From contig JAUIRK010000903.1 in the NCBI GenBank assembly GCA_030549495.1, forward strand, positions 558,001 through 622,000: a stretch of DNA of 64,000 nucleotides, written 5' to 3'. The stretch's first letter is position 1. The number at the start of each line of letters is the position of its first letter. This DNA is from Nectonema munidae. Lineage: Eukaryota > Nematomorpha > Nectonematoida > Nectonematidae. The translations under genes were made by a program, and so were the position numbers. This document shows positions 47,097-58,862 of the stretch, piece after piece. The notes beneath the pieces are model-generated. The model was not told where the DNA came from. It made no database searches and was given only the letters and a program-made list of their open reading frames with translations.

Positions 47097-48420
47097 CTAT
47101 TGTCACCTTTTATATCTTTTGAAGAATGTTCTTTATCCGATAATAATCACGAACTGAGTATCGAAGCTCACAGTCTCTCGATGCAAATACAGAAAAAAAC
47201 AGTTCATAACATAACATAACATATTTTATTAAGCAAAACAAAAAGAATTCTAATTTTTTGAGAGAGCATGTAGTTTTGCCAAAATGAGATAAGTTTTTTT
47301 CCCATAAATAATTGTTTTATTTATTCATTACTTATTTTTAAAAGCATTAAATTGCCCAATTTTAAATCAAAATATTCAGGCCCCCTCAACTTCCCCGTGT
47401 GCCTCTCCAACTTCCAATTTCTGGCTACAGCCCTGCACATAACTCATTTTATTAGATGAGTTATGCATTTATGGCAAGGTTACATGTACTTCCTTCACAG
47501 ATGCACGAGGGAATGTCGAAAATTTCGAATTGTCTATAAAAAAGGACTTTTGTCTTATCATGAAAAATTTATTGACAGTTAGTCGCTAAGGTTGTTTAGT
47601 TAGTTAGTTAGCGAGGTTATTAAAATGTGGGTCAAAATTGACAGGGAAACACTCATCTAAACATTTTTACTTTTGAAGCTCGGTCACATCCCCTTCTTTC
47701 AGGTAGTTCCTTCTTTTTAACTTCTTCTATAGCTATAAGAAATAAAGATTTTTCTTCGGAAGTAAAATGTCATTTATTTTCAAGAGTTTTTCTCTCTTTG
47801 TCTTTCGTGGAAAGTGCAAAATGGTTTTAGCATTAGACAAAGAATGTGCAGGCGTGTGTGTGTACTTCTGTTTATCTACACACACACACACTTGTAATGA
47901 ATTGAAAATTCTATTCAAAATCATTATCACCCTGATTATATCGACTTGGAACTTCCTCTATAAGCCAATATAATTAATTTTGCATTGTATTTAACATTCC
48001 TTTATCCATAATGATAATCGTAATCCTCATTTCATTTCATTTCTCCCCAATTATGGACAAAGCCGGCATCCTATTGTGTCAATAATCGCAGATAAGAGGT
48101 CTTACACGCGCATAAAACCCTCACATAATCCCCCATTCGCCCTCACATGTCTTAGAAGAAGAAGACAATTGAAGACGACTTAAGGACAATTGTAATTAAA
48201 TTTTATCTAACATTATAAATCTATCTTCATTTTCGCCTATCCTTTTAGTTAGATGTGTGAATACACCTATAATGTAAAATGTATAGCTTACTTTTACAAC
48301 TTCATTCCATGTTATGATATTATGTCAATTATATGTGATTGTATCAAGTTTACAAAGAAACATACACACATATATATACACTATACATTGTATTTATTAT
48401 GTTATTAAATCTTTAAGCGG
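47097..48420. other. Spacer with hAT-like end and CA/TG microsatellite
   Basis: GGCCCCCTCAACTTCCCC to GGCTACAGCCCTG at 47378-47434 resembles the right terminus of another hAT-type element (complement CAGGGCTGTAGCC). TGTGTGTGT and ACACACACAC runs lie at 47855-47891. TTAGTTAGTTAG at about 47594. No gene supported. Confidence 0.4.
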
Positions 48421-48424
48421 TAAT

Positions 48425-48800
48425 AGGGGCCGGCCAGCAGCCACACTTTGCCTTATTTCATCTTCAATGGAGGTTGACAAGTTTTATGGGTTTTAATTTG
48501 AAATTAAGTGCGCCTGCTTCGATTAGGTTGACGCAGCGATTGTCTCTTCCCCATTCTGATGAGTTGAAGGGAACCATGAAGGAATTTGCTAATTATTACC
48601 TTCTTCAAAACGTAGAGCGCTCTCTTCAAAGAAAGGGAGAGACCTCTTCAACTAAATGGATCAACTAACCTGATTTCATTGTGGCGAGTAATTACTATCA
48701 CTGTTGGATGCTGAACTGAGATAGCCTAGCTTTTCTACTCCCACAATACCTTACTGAAAGGGCAGAACAAGAGCCCACTAATGTGCAAACTGCGGGTTTA
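48425..48800. other. GC-elevated island, unidentified
   Basis: From GGGGCCGGCCAGCAGCC to about GTGCAAACTGCGGG the base composition is clearly richer in G and C than the flanks. A 64-codon frame at 48474-48668 reads through half of it without resemblance to a family I know. It could be a SINE-like or gene-derived remnant. Confidence 0.35.
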
Positions 48801-49165
48801 CTATGAATCCTACACCAAAAATCAAGGGATCTAATTTCCATTTCAAAGATTTCATAAAAAGAATTTCCACACTAAAATATTTCATATAAAAATGTACCTT
48901 TCAGAATTTTTTCAAAATAGCATAGGAAAACATGTGATCGCGGTTTTAAGCAGCTTATTGAGTTTTCTCGGAAATAATGATTATTTTTATCAACTCTATA
49001 AGAATATTTAATTAGTAAAGACATAAAGAAAAATATAGAATAGATATTTGAAACTTACCTTACTGATAAATATGCAACAAATTTACACTTTAGGCTAGCA
49101 AAGGTCGCTAATAGCGTTACTCGTGAGTATAATAAACAAAAGAGACAAAATTTAAACAAATATAT
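48801..49165. other. Spacer
   Basis: A/T-rich, nothing recognised. Confidence 0.3.
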
Positions 49166-49170
49166 ATATT

Positions 49171-49880
49171 TCTCATAAACTGTAAGGTTGAACGCGGGTA
49201 GACAACTTCTTTTTGTCATCCCTAACTTGTATACTAGAGTAGTTCCTATTCCATAGTCTGCTATGTGCATGTTTTGATATAAATGATCAGGAAGACTAGG
49301 TTCAACTTTCTGTTCATATTTTGCTAGATGTAGGATATACCCCATTCGGGGAGATGATGTTACAAAAGTTATTACCTTTATTTTGCAATTTGCATGATTT
49401 TAAATAATATAATTGTCAATTAATTAAAATTTATACTAATATGTTTATTTCTATTTCGGGTATTTTCGAGTAACGTTCGATCTCGCGTAACAGACCACCT
49501 CTTAATTTTTACCAATAATTTTTTTTATCATGTATCATGCGAGGTTCTTTAAAATATTAATCATTTATTTGAAGAAATATTTTTTCAGTATGAAGAGTTA
49601 TAGGAAACTCTTCCCTATTATGTAAAATGATATTCTCATAAGCTGTACGGTTGGACGCGGGTAGATAACTTGATTGTCATCTCCAAACTATATACTACGA
49701 TGGTTCATCTCCAACCTGTCCGACAATATTTTGCTGAATGTAATATTACCATATACATATAGTAATATATAATATACATATAGTATAGAGGTATATGTAT
49801 TATATACCTCGTTGGAAGAGATGATGTTACAAAAATTATTCCCTATATTTTTGCAATGTGCACGATTTTAAAATCACATT
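49171..49880. repeat. Diverged direct repeat pair, offset about 463 bp
   Basis: CTCATAAACTGTAAGGTTGA at 49173 and CTCATAAGCTGTACGGTTGG at 49636 start copies that both continue CGCGGGTAGA, TTGTCATC and end with GAGATGATGTTACAAAA. The second copy contains a TA-rich insertion with a perfect hairpin GAGGTATATG...TATATACCTC near 49787-49810. Confidence 0.75.
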
Positions 49881-49917
49881 TCTCAATAAAAGAATGGAAA
49901 AATTTCTTTTAAAAATA

Positions 49918-50027
49918 ATACTATGTAAAATTCCAACTAAAGAAAATATATTTTTAAGTATCAACATTAAACCAATTAGAAGATTGTTATATAATTCCAT
50001 ATAATATTCTGCCACTTTCTCATTAAA
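49918..50027. repeat. Interspersed repeat, copy B (pairs with 41755-41866)
   Basis: Direct copy of 41755-41866; it ends shortly before the Tigger remnant and may have replaced that element's 5' part. Confidence 0.85.
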
Positions 50028-50159
50028 AATTCTGTGAGATGATGACGAAGATAGAAATGCTAAAAAAAAGCAATTGAAAGTAATTCTGACAAAACTCTCT
50101 CTTCAGCTCTGCTACTAGTGATTTATGACATTAATACTTCTTGATTATTAGTAATGGAG

Positions 50160-51717
50160 GCTATCTCCCTGAACAAGCATTTACCATGGACCAAACAGGC
50201 CTTTTTTGGAAAAGAATACCTTCTCGCACATTCCTTTTTAAAAATGAAGTGAAGAGGCAAGCTTTAAAAGCCCACAAAGATCGTCTTACTCTTATTATTT
50301 GTGAGAGCTAATTCAAAGGCCTAAATGACAAAACCTCAACTCTTGAATGGTTTTACTTTTTACATTGCTTTATACCACAAGTAAAGCTATACTTAGCTCA
50401 GAAAAACCATTCATTTAAAGTTCTTCTTTTACTAGATCATGCAGGAGGGCATGCAAGATCTCTTCAATATGATGGAGTCAGAATCGAGTTTCTTCCACTT
50501 AGCTCAGAAAAACCATTCATTTAAAGTTCTTCTTTTACTAGATCATGCAGGAGGGCATGCAAGATCTCTTCAATATGATGGAGTCAGAATCGAGTTTCTT
50601 CCACCTAATACAACATCTATACTTCAACCTACGGATCAAGGTGTTATTCGTGCTTTTAAAGCCCTCTATACTCGTTCCACAATGGAAGGTCTTTTTGCAA
50701 CAGTTGATGACTACAAAGATTTCACTCTAAAACAGTACGGGATTGATTACAACATTGCAACATGTTTGACTAATATTCAAAAAGCATTGAATGACATAAA
50801 AACGGAAACTATAAAGTTTTGTTTGAAAAAAATATGGCCAGGTGTAATCCAAGAATATGTTCAATTCAATCCTAAGCTATCTAATCCTAATCTAATCCTA
50901 ACGATAAAGCTAGCTCATACAATTAAACGTGAAGGATTTGTTGACATGACGGAAGAAGACCTCAATATTCTTTGTGAACAGGCCCGTAGCCAGTGAGGGC
51001 AGGAGGGGGCTAAGCCCAACTATATATATTCCCCCCAACTCAGATTCAGAGCCCCCCCCCCCTCCAACCTAATATATTTCGATATCAATAAAGGGTTCAA
51101 AAAATGGTTTATTTTTAGACTATATATAAAAATTTGGTACTTATTAGTTATCTCCCTCCTACTTTAAAATTTTTTTCAGTAATTTACTAAAAAAAATTTT
51201 TGAATGGGGGAGAGATAACCCATAAGTACCAAAAAAAATTTTTGTGAAAATATTTAGCGCCCCCCCTCCCAATTTTTTCCAACCCTCCTAATTGAAAAGT
51301 CCTAGCTATGGGCCTGTTTGTGATGCCTACTCAGACCAACTGACAAATAAGGAATTGTTGAAATAATAAAGTCTGATACTGAAGAAGAAAACGAACAAGA
51401 GCAAGAAGAGAAAATCGAAGCGCGAGGCCTCACCCTAGAAAATGTACAGCAATTATGCAACATAGCAAAGGTATTGCAACAATTTGCACTAGACGTCAAC
51501 GACAATATGATTAGAGCTGTTGAGTTCAGTAATGGTATTGATGGGGCTATGTCTTTGTACAAGAGTATTTTACAGCAAAAGAAAATACAAAGACAGCAAT
51601 TGCCCATTACTATGTTTTTATCCAGAGGAAAAATTTCAGCAATATCATCAAAGGAATTTACGAGTAGTGTGGAAGCCTCTTCATTCCAACCATCAGTTTC
51701 TGTGTCTTTTCTAGATT
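50160..51717 (+). pseudogene. Tigger transposase (DDE domain to C-terminus), broken
   Basis: AFTMDQTGLFWKRIPSRTF (50188-50245) carries the first catalytic Asp (family usual: DETGLFWK; here Glu is Gln). AHKDRLTLIIC follows. VLLLLDHAGGHA (usual LLLDNAPGHP) holds the second Asp, and FLPPNTTSILQPTDQGVI (about 50600-50650) the third. The tail LTLENVQQLCNIAKVLQQ... and SLYKSILQQKKIQRQQLPIT (51430-51610) is the Tigger C-terminus. A 106-bp tandem duplication (50392-50497 and 50498-50603) repeats the second catalytic region; as 106 is not a multiple of three it shifts the frame. An in-frame stop near 50310 and the MITE at 50979-51316 also break it. The helix-turn-helix N-terminus is lost. Confidence 0.88.
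50979..51316. mobile_element. 338-bp hAT-type MITE inside Tigger
   Basis: It begins CAGGCCCGTAGCCAGTGAG and the complement of its right end begins CAGGCCCATAGCTAGG. The flanks are TTTGTGAA (50971-50978) and TTTGTGAT (51317-51324), an 8-bp target duplication with one mismatch. C-runs and A/T-rich arms (CCCCCCTCC, AAAAAAATTTTTG) fill it; no coding capacity. Removing it rejoins the two halves of the Tigger C-terminal region. Confidence 0.88.
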
Positions 51718-52019
51718 AAAATGTTGACGAAATTGTGACAATATCTAGCAATGAGGCGCTTTCCTAATTATTTTGAAAACTCCATTTTATTTTGGTTCAA
51801 TAAATAAAACAATTTAAATTTTATATGCATGCATTTTAAATAAATAAATACATCATATATAAAAAATAGATAGATAGATATTTAAAATATTTTGTTAACC
51901 TAAGACACAGATGCATAAATTCTTAAAAAGACCAATAATACTTACTTCGCGGATTTTCACTTATCGCGAGAGGTTCCGTTCCCATTAACAGCAATAAACG
52001 AGAGATCACTGTATTTAAA

Positions 52020-52520
52020 AAGAATCAATATTTTTTGATTTTTTTAAAGAATATACCCATTTTATATTTATTTGGTTTAAAAAAAATCAAAACTTGTCAA
52101 AAAGCGATTTGATGGCCATCATTTTTTTACACATATATACCCATTTTCAAGTTGTTATGATCTTCTCAGAAATTTATATCCTTTTTCAATCAATTTCCAA
52201 TTCTCATATGGTGAATTCAATGGTGATCGTATTTTTTGATGAAAATAAATCAAATTTGTGAAAAAAATGTGATTTAAATTGATTTTTTTTATCAACGATT
52301 TTAAAAATAATTTTACTAAAAAATTATACCATTTTCAAGTATATACTCTATTCGATTCTAATCTTTATTTTTTTTAAATAAATTTTACACATCTCTTTTC
52401 CTCAAATTGACAATTATTGCAAATAAATATAGATTTTTACATAAATATACCTCAATTCAAGTATGCTGGATTCAATATTGATATTTATTTTGTATGGAGA
52501 AAACGCAGAACTAATAAGTT
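52020..52520 (+). repeat. Diverged satellite-like units, about 4
   Basis: TTTTTACACATATATACCC, CATTTTCAAGTTGTTATGA, GTGAATTCAATGGTGATCG and AAATCAAATTTGTGAAAAAA are degraded versions of the unit in the 24.4-25.9-kb array and in the arms of the 4.6-kb element. Confidence 0.65.
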
Positions 52521-52699
52521 TAAAGCTATACTTATGATAATGATTAAGAATATGACACCCCATCCTTCACCCATAAAGCATTTCGTAATCTTATAGCTAC
52601 AAATGAATTGATGACAGCATTATCATCATATGAAAATAGACACAAAGATATTTAAGTGTTAAATGATAAAGGAGAACTAACTATATTACTATTCGTTAA

Positions 52700-53700
52700 A
52701 AAGTGTAAAGGGAGTTTAAATTTCAATAATTTTTCTTTACGTAATATATGTACTATCAACTCGATGTACATTAGAGTTGAAAATGCGATCAGAATTCAAT
52801 TTATTTGAGGCACAAACATAACAAAAGTTACTATCTTTCTTAATACAATCATTGGACCTCATATGGGGGATTTGAGGTTTGATTGTAACAAATTATACAG
52901 ACTGGAGAAGCTTCGTGACAATATTTAGCATAGGGGTTATACTTATTACACTTAAAACAGATATTAACATAACTTCTACGACTTCTTAAAAATATCAAAA
53001 TTTTCGTCAATTTACTTATACAACAAAATGGAGTTTTCTTATTGTCTTTTTTACCATATATATATATAATGTATATATAGCTATCCAACTTGTAAGAAAA
53101 TTTAAATAATATTAATTACAATATTATTTTATTACAAATAAACTCTTTTACTTCATCAATTGTTAAATTATTACTTGTACCGTTGATACAAAGATATGGA
53201 GATTTTGGCTTCAAATATTCTAAATTAATCTTTAGGTTGTGTAATGAAGAAATTAAATCATTGAACTGAAGATGAGTAGATGATTCTCTAAGCCAAGAAT
53301 CATTTTATTTTTAAAACATAACTTATATTTAGCAGGATTGAGTCTTTTCGCAATTATTTCGTTAAAAGATTTGTCACCTTGTTAAAAAAGTTAAAAATAA
53401 CTAAAGAAAGGAAACGATTTAATTGATATATTGTGGAATCAGACGTCGTGTTATCATCATGAGATCTTTGGAAAAGTATGGGGCGAAGCATCAGAAGTTT
53501 CCTGAGATATATTCAATTTATTCACTGAGTGTTTAATGCTTTCAAGTTTAATAATAATATTATTTGAATTAGTATTGTTATCATAAAAATCAAGGAAAAA
53601 CACAACAGTTTTACAAGCATTTGTTTTTGTAATTTCGCACTTTATTAAAGCTTTTAAAGCCTCATCTTTAACGATTTTCAATGTATTTTCGATATCCATT
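52700..53700 (-). pseudogene. LINE ORF1-like fragment
   Basis: The minus strand at 52849-53088 reads CFKCNKYNPYAKYCHEASPV then CIICYNQ, which is a C-x2-C-x9-C pattern in which the usual His of a CCHC knuckle is Pro, with a second CxxC next to it. Upstream (53700 downward) MDIENTLKIVKDEALKALIK starts an open stretch of about 80 residues that could be the ORF1 N-terminus. No ORF2 follows below 52700, so the copy is internally truncated or only ORF1 remains. Confidence 0.5.
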
Positions 53701-54059
53701 AAAATTTGATAACAAACAAAATTATAAGAATTCAAAAGATACTTGCAAAATATTAAATATTCCTCACTCAGAAGGAAAATCATAAAATAACCGACATTTT
53801 AAAAGTTGGGTGTTAAAAGATAGGTAGGTAGGTGTAAAATATCAAAGCACTTTCCAAACTGAATCGATATGTTTGGATGAAAGAAGAATGGAGTTTGGAG
53901 GAGATGAGGTGTAGGTTGGGTTGGATTAGCGAAGAAGGACACGTTAAAGAAGTTAAGAGGTAGGCAACTTGAAGAAATGTTTTAATGAGGCGATTAGAAC
54001 CTAAAAAAAGTAGTAAACGTTAGTGGTGAAAGGCTGAATCATAAAAAAAATAAATTTGA

Positions 54060-54720
54060 GAATAATAATTCAATTTGATTTTTGAGTGAGCAAGGAAAGC
54101 AGAAGTTTTGGAAAGGTGGGGAGATTCAACATCTATCCATGATATTGTTGTGAAGTGAGTGAATAGATGGACAGAAAAGTAGCAAGTGGGTAGGTGTTTC
54201 TCGATCAGTTCTGAATAGTCTGCAAACCAAGTTATTAGATAGGCGAATACGACAGAAGTACTGTTTACAAGAGCAGTGGCCGGTAAACCATCTTATAAGA
54301 GGATGGGTGAGTACAAATTTATGTTTGAACCATGAAGTATGAATATGATGAACATTGGTAATAGCGGAGAGAAATTAACTTGATGATTAAGATAAATCGT
54401 TCGGCCATGTGGGATAAATAAAATTGTCGAAAGGAGAATTAAAGTCGGAAAAGAATACCGAGGATTTATGTGAAAAGGAGGTTTTTGAAGGAGCTTGCTT
54501 TGCTAGGTGATCTACGTATATGTTTTCAAGAATGTTGGAGTGGGATGTACATTGTACACCATTGAATAATCAGATTAAATTTTTTAGAGAGAAGTATAAA
54601 TTTAGAATCTACGGTAAAAATAGGATAAGGAATGTTTTGATAGAGATTTAGGTGGCCAACGATATTTTTGAAATCCCTAAAAAAAATGAATATCGGTAAA
54701 AATTCACTCATTAAAAATAT
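54060..54720 (-). pseudogene. LINE 3' part: RNase H end and C-terminal Cys/His region
   Basis: The minus strand reads NLIIQWC, then SHSNILENIYVDHLAKQAPS (about 54500-54580), matching the W.P.H..I.GNE.AD.LAK end of a LINE RNase H domain. Next comes LIRWFTGHCSCKQYFCRIRL and EPPTHLLLFCPSIH (54180-54290), the C-terminal block (LTGH...L.R...T.EHLLF.CP) of I/Ingi-like LINEs. A short local duplication (TGTACA twice near 54550) disrupts the conserved W-C-P-H stretch. It shares SNILE with the copy at 63150-63960, so both belong to one family. Confidence 0.7.
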
Positions 54721-55555
54721 CAAAAAGGTTTCTTTAATTACCTATACAGTGAAATGGAATTTTCCTATTGTCTTCATATTGTATATACTTTTTTCAGATT
54801 TAAAAAGACTGTTCATACAAATGAAGTTTCTATTTAAAGTTTGATTTGTCTTGTCAAAGAATAAAAATGTACTTATTTTCTCAATATATGATTTAACTTT
54901 TTAGATTATCAAAGCATGTTCACACGATAGAAAATTATATTTAATTATTTCTTCAGTGATTGTTAATATATTTCCATTTTCGCATGGTTGTTTCTACAAT
55001 GCATTGTTAATATTTTTGGCAATAAGTTTGTTTTCATTTCTTGTTTTCCTTATTTTATACTTTTATCCCATTTTTTGATAGTTAAACTTATTTTACAAGA
55101 ATTAACTAGATATGATAGATTATTATAATATATGTATTATTTTAATCACAATAAAATATAATACATATAAGTCAAAAAATCGATTTTTTTAATCTTTATT
55201 GAAAAAGGATAAAAATAGAAAAACAATCTTCACTTTTTTCAATTAAAACTTCGCCAATTCAGGGTATTAACTTTTTGAATAAAGTATTGGAATCTTTCTT
55301 TACTTCCACATGATTACATGTCGAAAAGAAACGTTGGATAGAATTGTGAACTCAAATTTCCTGAAAATAGTTTTTAAAATATAATAAAATTTGAAAAGTT
55401 CTGGGAAGTAATAAAATGTAACAAATAAGCGTATCATACTTTTATGCTTATTATAAATCTTATAAAGTTATTTTCATATAAATTATATAGTATACAACAT
55501 AATTACACAACATTATTATATGAAAAATAGACTCAACATAACACACCAAAAAACG
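54721..55555. other. AT-rich spacer
   Basis: Homopolymer-rich, no gene recognised. Confidence 0.4.
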
Positions 55556-55559
55556 TTAA

Positions 55560-55790
55560 TAAGCTTTTGCTGACGACAAACGCTCGTATATTTGCAATAC
55601 TTATTCTGACATCTGCAAGACTCTCGTGCTTGAGTTGAGGCTGGCAGGTCTGTAGCTCCTCATCTTCGTTATCCTCTAGGTTGAATAGAAGCCACCGCTG
55701 AAATTCTCAACAAATGAAGCGTGATAGTCTTACAAGGACATGTTCAACTCCTACGGCCACACATTTGTTTTAGGACGGGTTTGTCTTTGT
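55560..55790 (-). pseudogene. Short GC-elevated remnant with cysteine cluster
   Basis: The minus strand carries SCRCQNKYCKYTSVCRQQK (about 55565-55620), a tight cysteine spacing like the C-terminal C.C....C...C motif of some arthropod repeat proteins. Upstream sense is lost through stops. Function and family are not assignable. Confidence 0.3.
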
Positions 55791-56550
55791 TCGCAATATT
55801 TAAAATCGAAAATCAATTTGTTTTCTTTATATTTTGATTAAAATAGTATACTTTTTTAGGTCAAACAATTAAAAAATTAAGAATTAAAGTTTTTAATTCA
55901 AAACAGCTTTTTTCTTTATATTTTACTTTGAACAGAATATATTTAAGGAAAAATAGAAAAAAATTGCAAATTGAAATGTTTTAGGTGGGGTGCGGATTTC
56001 GTTATATTCAAATCTCAAAAAGTATTTTTAAAATCGAAAAACAATTTATTTTCTTTATACTCTGCTTTTAATAGAATATATTCATAGTAGATTTAAATTA
56101 CATCAAAATAAAACAATAAATGAAATAACATACCAACTTGAACAAGAAAAAAACTTCATTGAATATTAAAATTATCAGACTGTTATAGTGATCGATTAAA
56201 AAACAAATAAACGTCAGTATGGGATTACTTTAGGTAAAAATATTTCAAAGCGTAAAAAAATTTAATTAAAAAACAGAAGTTATTTATTGATACAAAGTAA
56301 TAATCATTCCAGGTCAAGAGTTATAATCTTAATCTTGGAAATTATGGCCTACAAGATAACTTAATCACAATAAAATTGTGTCGTGTCTAAAAAAAGCTAA
56401 AAAATTATAACATTTGCATTAAAAAAATTTCAATACATTTTAGTAGATTTTTCTTTATACTTGTTATATACATCCATGTTAACTAAATTCTATACCTTAA
56501 GATGAAAGTTAAAAATTAAAAAATTTTTATTATTATAAACTTTTTCTTTT
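55791..56550. other. AT-rich spacer with a diverged local duplication
   Basis: TAAAATCGAAAAWCAATTTR and TTTTCTTTATAYT recur near 55801 and 56029. No gene. Confidence 0.4.
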
Positions 56551-56559
56551 CCATTCAGT

Positions 56560-57028
56560 ACTTAACTTAATTATATGATTTTTTGATTCAGAAATGTTAT
56601 TAGTCCAAAGTAAGGGAATATCTTCTGATTTCAAATAAGGAAGTGCAACATATTATATTATGTTTTGAATCATTTTGATGATATAGTCTCCAAATTTTGG
56701 TTGCTATTCTTGAATAATAATTGCTGCTTCTGCATCGAATTAATATTTAATTTAGAACAAAGGCCGATTTCTGAAAACATTTTTTGTTTTAAAATAGCAA
56801 ATTCAGATTTTTTAGACAAAATTTATGGTCGTTTAGTCTAATCAAATGGTTTTTCATGTACCTAGTGCAACGAAGTAATGTATTATTTTGGAAAGATTGA
56901 CTTATAACTTTAATCAAAGCCTTTTTATCATCAGACCCTACATAAATATGTCTATCCTTAACTTCGGGAACGATATGAATCAGAAAAGAGTAATATGTTT
57001 AACTTTGACCATCCCAATGAAGACACAT
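56560..57028 (-). pseudogene. MULE transposase, second block beyond the insertion
   Basis: The minus strand from 57028 reads MCLHWDGQS, then YYSFLIHIVPEVKD, then RHIYVGSDDKKALIKVISQS and FQNNTLLRCTRYMKNHLIRL (about 56840-56950). LHWDG, GSD.KALIKA and L.C..H...N is the standard MULE order after IDRTFNL; the Asp of GSDDKKAL is the expected second catalytic position. The usual His of the C..H motif is Tyr (CTRYMKN). Sense fades below about 56800. Stops occur after GQS and after the N-H-L-I-R-L block. Confidence 0.72.
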
Positions 57029-58540
57029 CAGCTTGTTTAAGTATAGCAGCTAGCATGCTTTTGACTACTACTTAGGATGACAACTCGGCCCTTTATGGGA
57101 AGGGGTGGCTCCGTGCGGAGATGAGACAAATTTTAGCCCTAAGAGTAGTTGATGTCCCGGGATATCTAATTAACTGAGTAGCAATAAGGTTAACTTGCAG
57201 TGAATCCCAATCTCTGTGTACTACACAACCCCACCCGGAGATATCACGTTAAGAGATTTCACCGCGGATGAGATGCGTGGGACATTGGTTCAGTTGGCCG
57301 GAACAAGAGGCGAACAAGGATGTGCGGGAGAGGATTTGTCCAGGCCGCTACTGTGTGCAACCAACACGTCAGAACTTGGGAATCGTCTACTGCGAACGCT
57401 CCGGTTCCAACACTAGAGAGAGCAGAAATTCTAAACTGGCCATTGTCTAGAGATTCGTTGGTGTTGGCTAAACGCAGCCGCCCCGTTTGAAGCGGCACCA
57501 TTCCTGTTAAACGACTATGGGCCTCTGATCTTAAGGTCAATGGAATACCACGAGAGGGCCCTGGCAGCATTATCCTCACTAATCAGTATCGGGTTTAGTT
57601 TCGCATTTTCAACAATGAACATCGAGACAGGCAAACTAGCTCAGCCGGGAATATCTTACGGCAATTGTTGGCACAGATGATGCAATCACAGAAACAGAAA
57701 AATGAAGGCGTCCCATTCCCAAGGATATTTCATGTAGCTGTTTCGAAGTTAGCTCAAGTATCAGATTTGGTTATTAGCCCGACATGCTCCTACCAAGATG
57801 CCTAGTGCTCTAATTTTATAGGCATAGGACCATTAAACGCGAGAAGTCAATGGAAAAGAGTTTGGGGAGACCGTATTCCTTATCTATTACCGGGGCATAG
57901 TGCCTCTTGGACATTGAAAGAATAGCCAGCAACATGGGGCTACTATGTTGGTGAGATCTGCTTAGAGTTGAAAGAAGGCGTAATCCTGGACAGGACACAC
58001 GCCGGTTGGTATTCTGACATGGGTAACGCAGGTACAGACTACAAAAGAGTAGTTCATATGCTAACCCATGGGCTGGCATATCATACGGGGCATGTGTACT
58101 GGACGCCTTGAGCCAGTTTTGAGGACGTCAGGTCGGATATCCACTAAATTATAGAGTGTGGAGCCGGACATACTCAGCCCAAGCACCCCCAACAGACCAT
58201 AGAGCTGGGGACTATTTGGGAAGTCTGGGCGTATATGCGCCTGGAGACGTAACGTCATATGATTGGGTTCAGAATGCAACTCTCGCGCCATATGTGGCAG
58301 CTAGGGGTTTTAGGGCCCCACAGTGGCAAATGGTGCGTAAGGACCCCATCAATCGCATCAATAACATGGGGCTGATTCCTCTCATAACGTCTCCTACTCT
58401 TGGAGGATTTGTCGAGAATTTCGACATGGACTTATTTTATGGGGCCATACCTGGAAATTCTGACACCTCAAAGGAGGGGGGAGAAACTTCAAAGGAGGAG
58501 GGAAATGAAAACCCCCATCTCTTAAGGAGACCCCGTAAGG

Positions 58541-58548
58541 AGTCCACC
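58541..58548. repeat. Left target-site duplication AGTCCACC
   Basis: AGTCCACC here and GGTCCACC at 58863-58870 flank the MITE at 58549-58862, with one mismatch. Confidence 0.75.
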
Positions 58549-58862
58549 CAGTGCCCGCGCTAAAGCTAAATTTCAAGGGGGGCTGAAATGGGGCAAAAAA
58601 CACATTTGCAAAAAAATTATTTCCTATATTACTTTGCTGAAAAGCATGAAGTACCTCTGTATAAAAACCTATAGAAATCTCATATTATACATACACATAC
58701 ACCAGCATTTATATAAGATTATTGTGTACAATTTTTGCTTATTTATTTTTCCTTTAAAAAGTGCATGGGGCAAAACCAAAAATTTTAGGGGGGGGGGGGG
58801 GGGGCAAAGATTAATACAGAGGAGGCACGTGCCCCAAAATTATATAGGTAGCGCGGGCACTG
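58549..58862. mobile_element. 314-bp hAT-type MITE inside the virus-like fossil
   Basis: The ends are perfect inverted copies: left CAGTGCCCGCGCTA, right TAGCGCGGGCACTG. The flanking 8-bp duplication has one mismatch. The interior contains GGGGCAAAACCAAAAATTTT and a long G run of about 17, as in the related end at 31745-31839. The right 50 bases were later carried into each unit of the tandem array to the right. Confidence 0.87.

Larger units (their letters stand above)
50160..52011 (+). mobile_element. Tigger/pogo DNA transposon, 5'-truncated and interrupted
   Basis: A DDE-type transposase region at 50160-51717 is followed by AATAAA at about 51802 and a 3' terminus ending AATAAACGAGAGATCACTG at 52011, then TA. 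The complement, CAGTGATCTCTCGTTTATT, is the usual Tigger/pogo type of end, and TA is its target dinucleotide. The 5' end and DNA-binding domains are missing. A 338-bp MITE splits the coding region at 50979-51316. Confidence 0.85.

Noticed and set aside
47733-47973. Overlapping plus and minus frames around the CA/TG run
   Set aside because: They are open mainly because of the microsatellite; the two strands give mutually exclusive proteins without homology.
57259-58603. Minus-strand frames across the virus-like region
   Set aside because: These are antisense shadows of the plus-strand coding texture, a normal effect of higher GC content.
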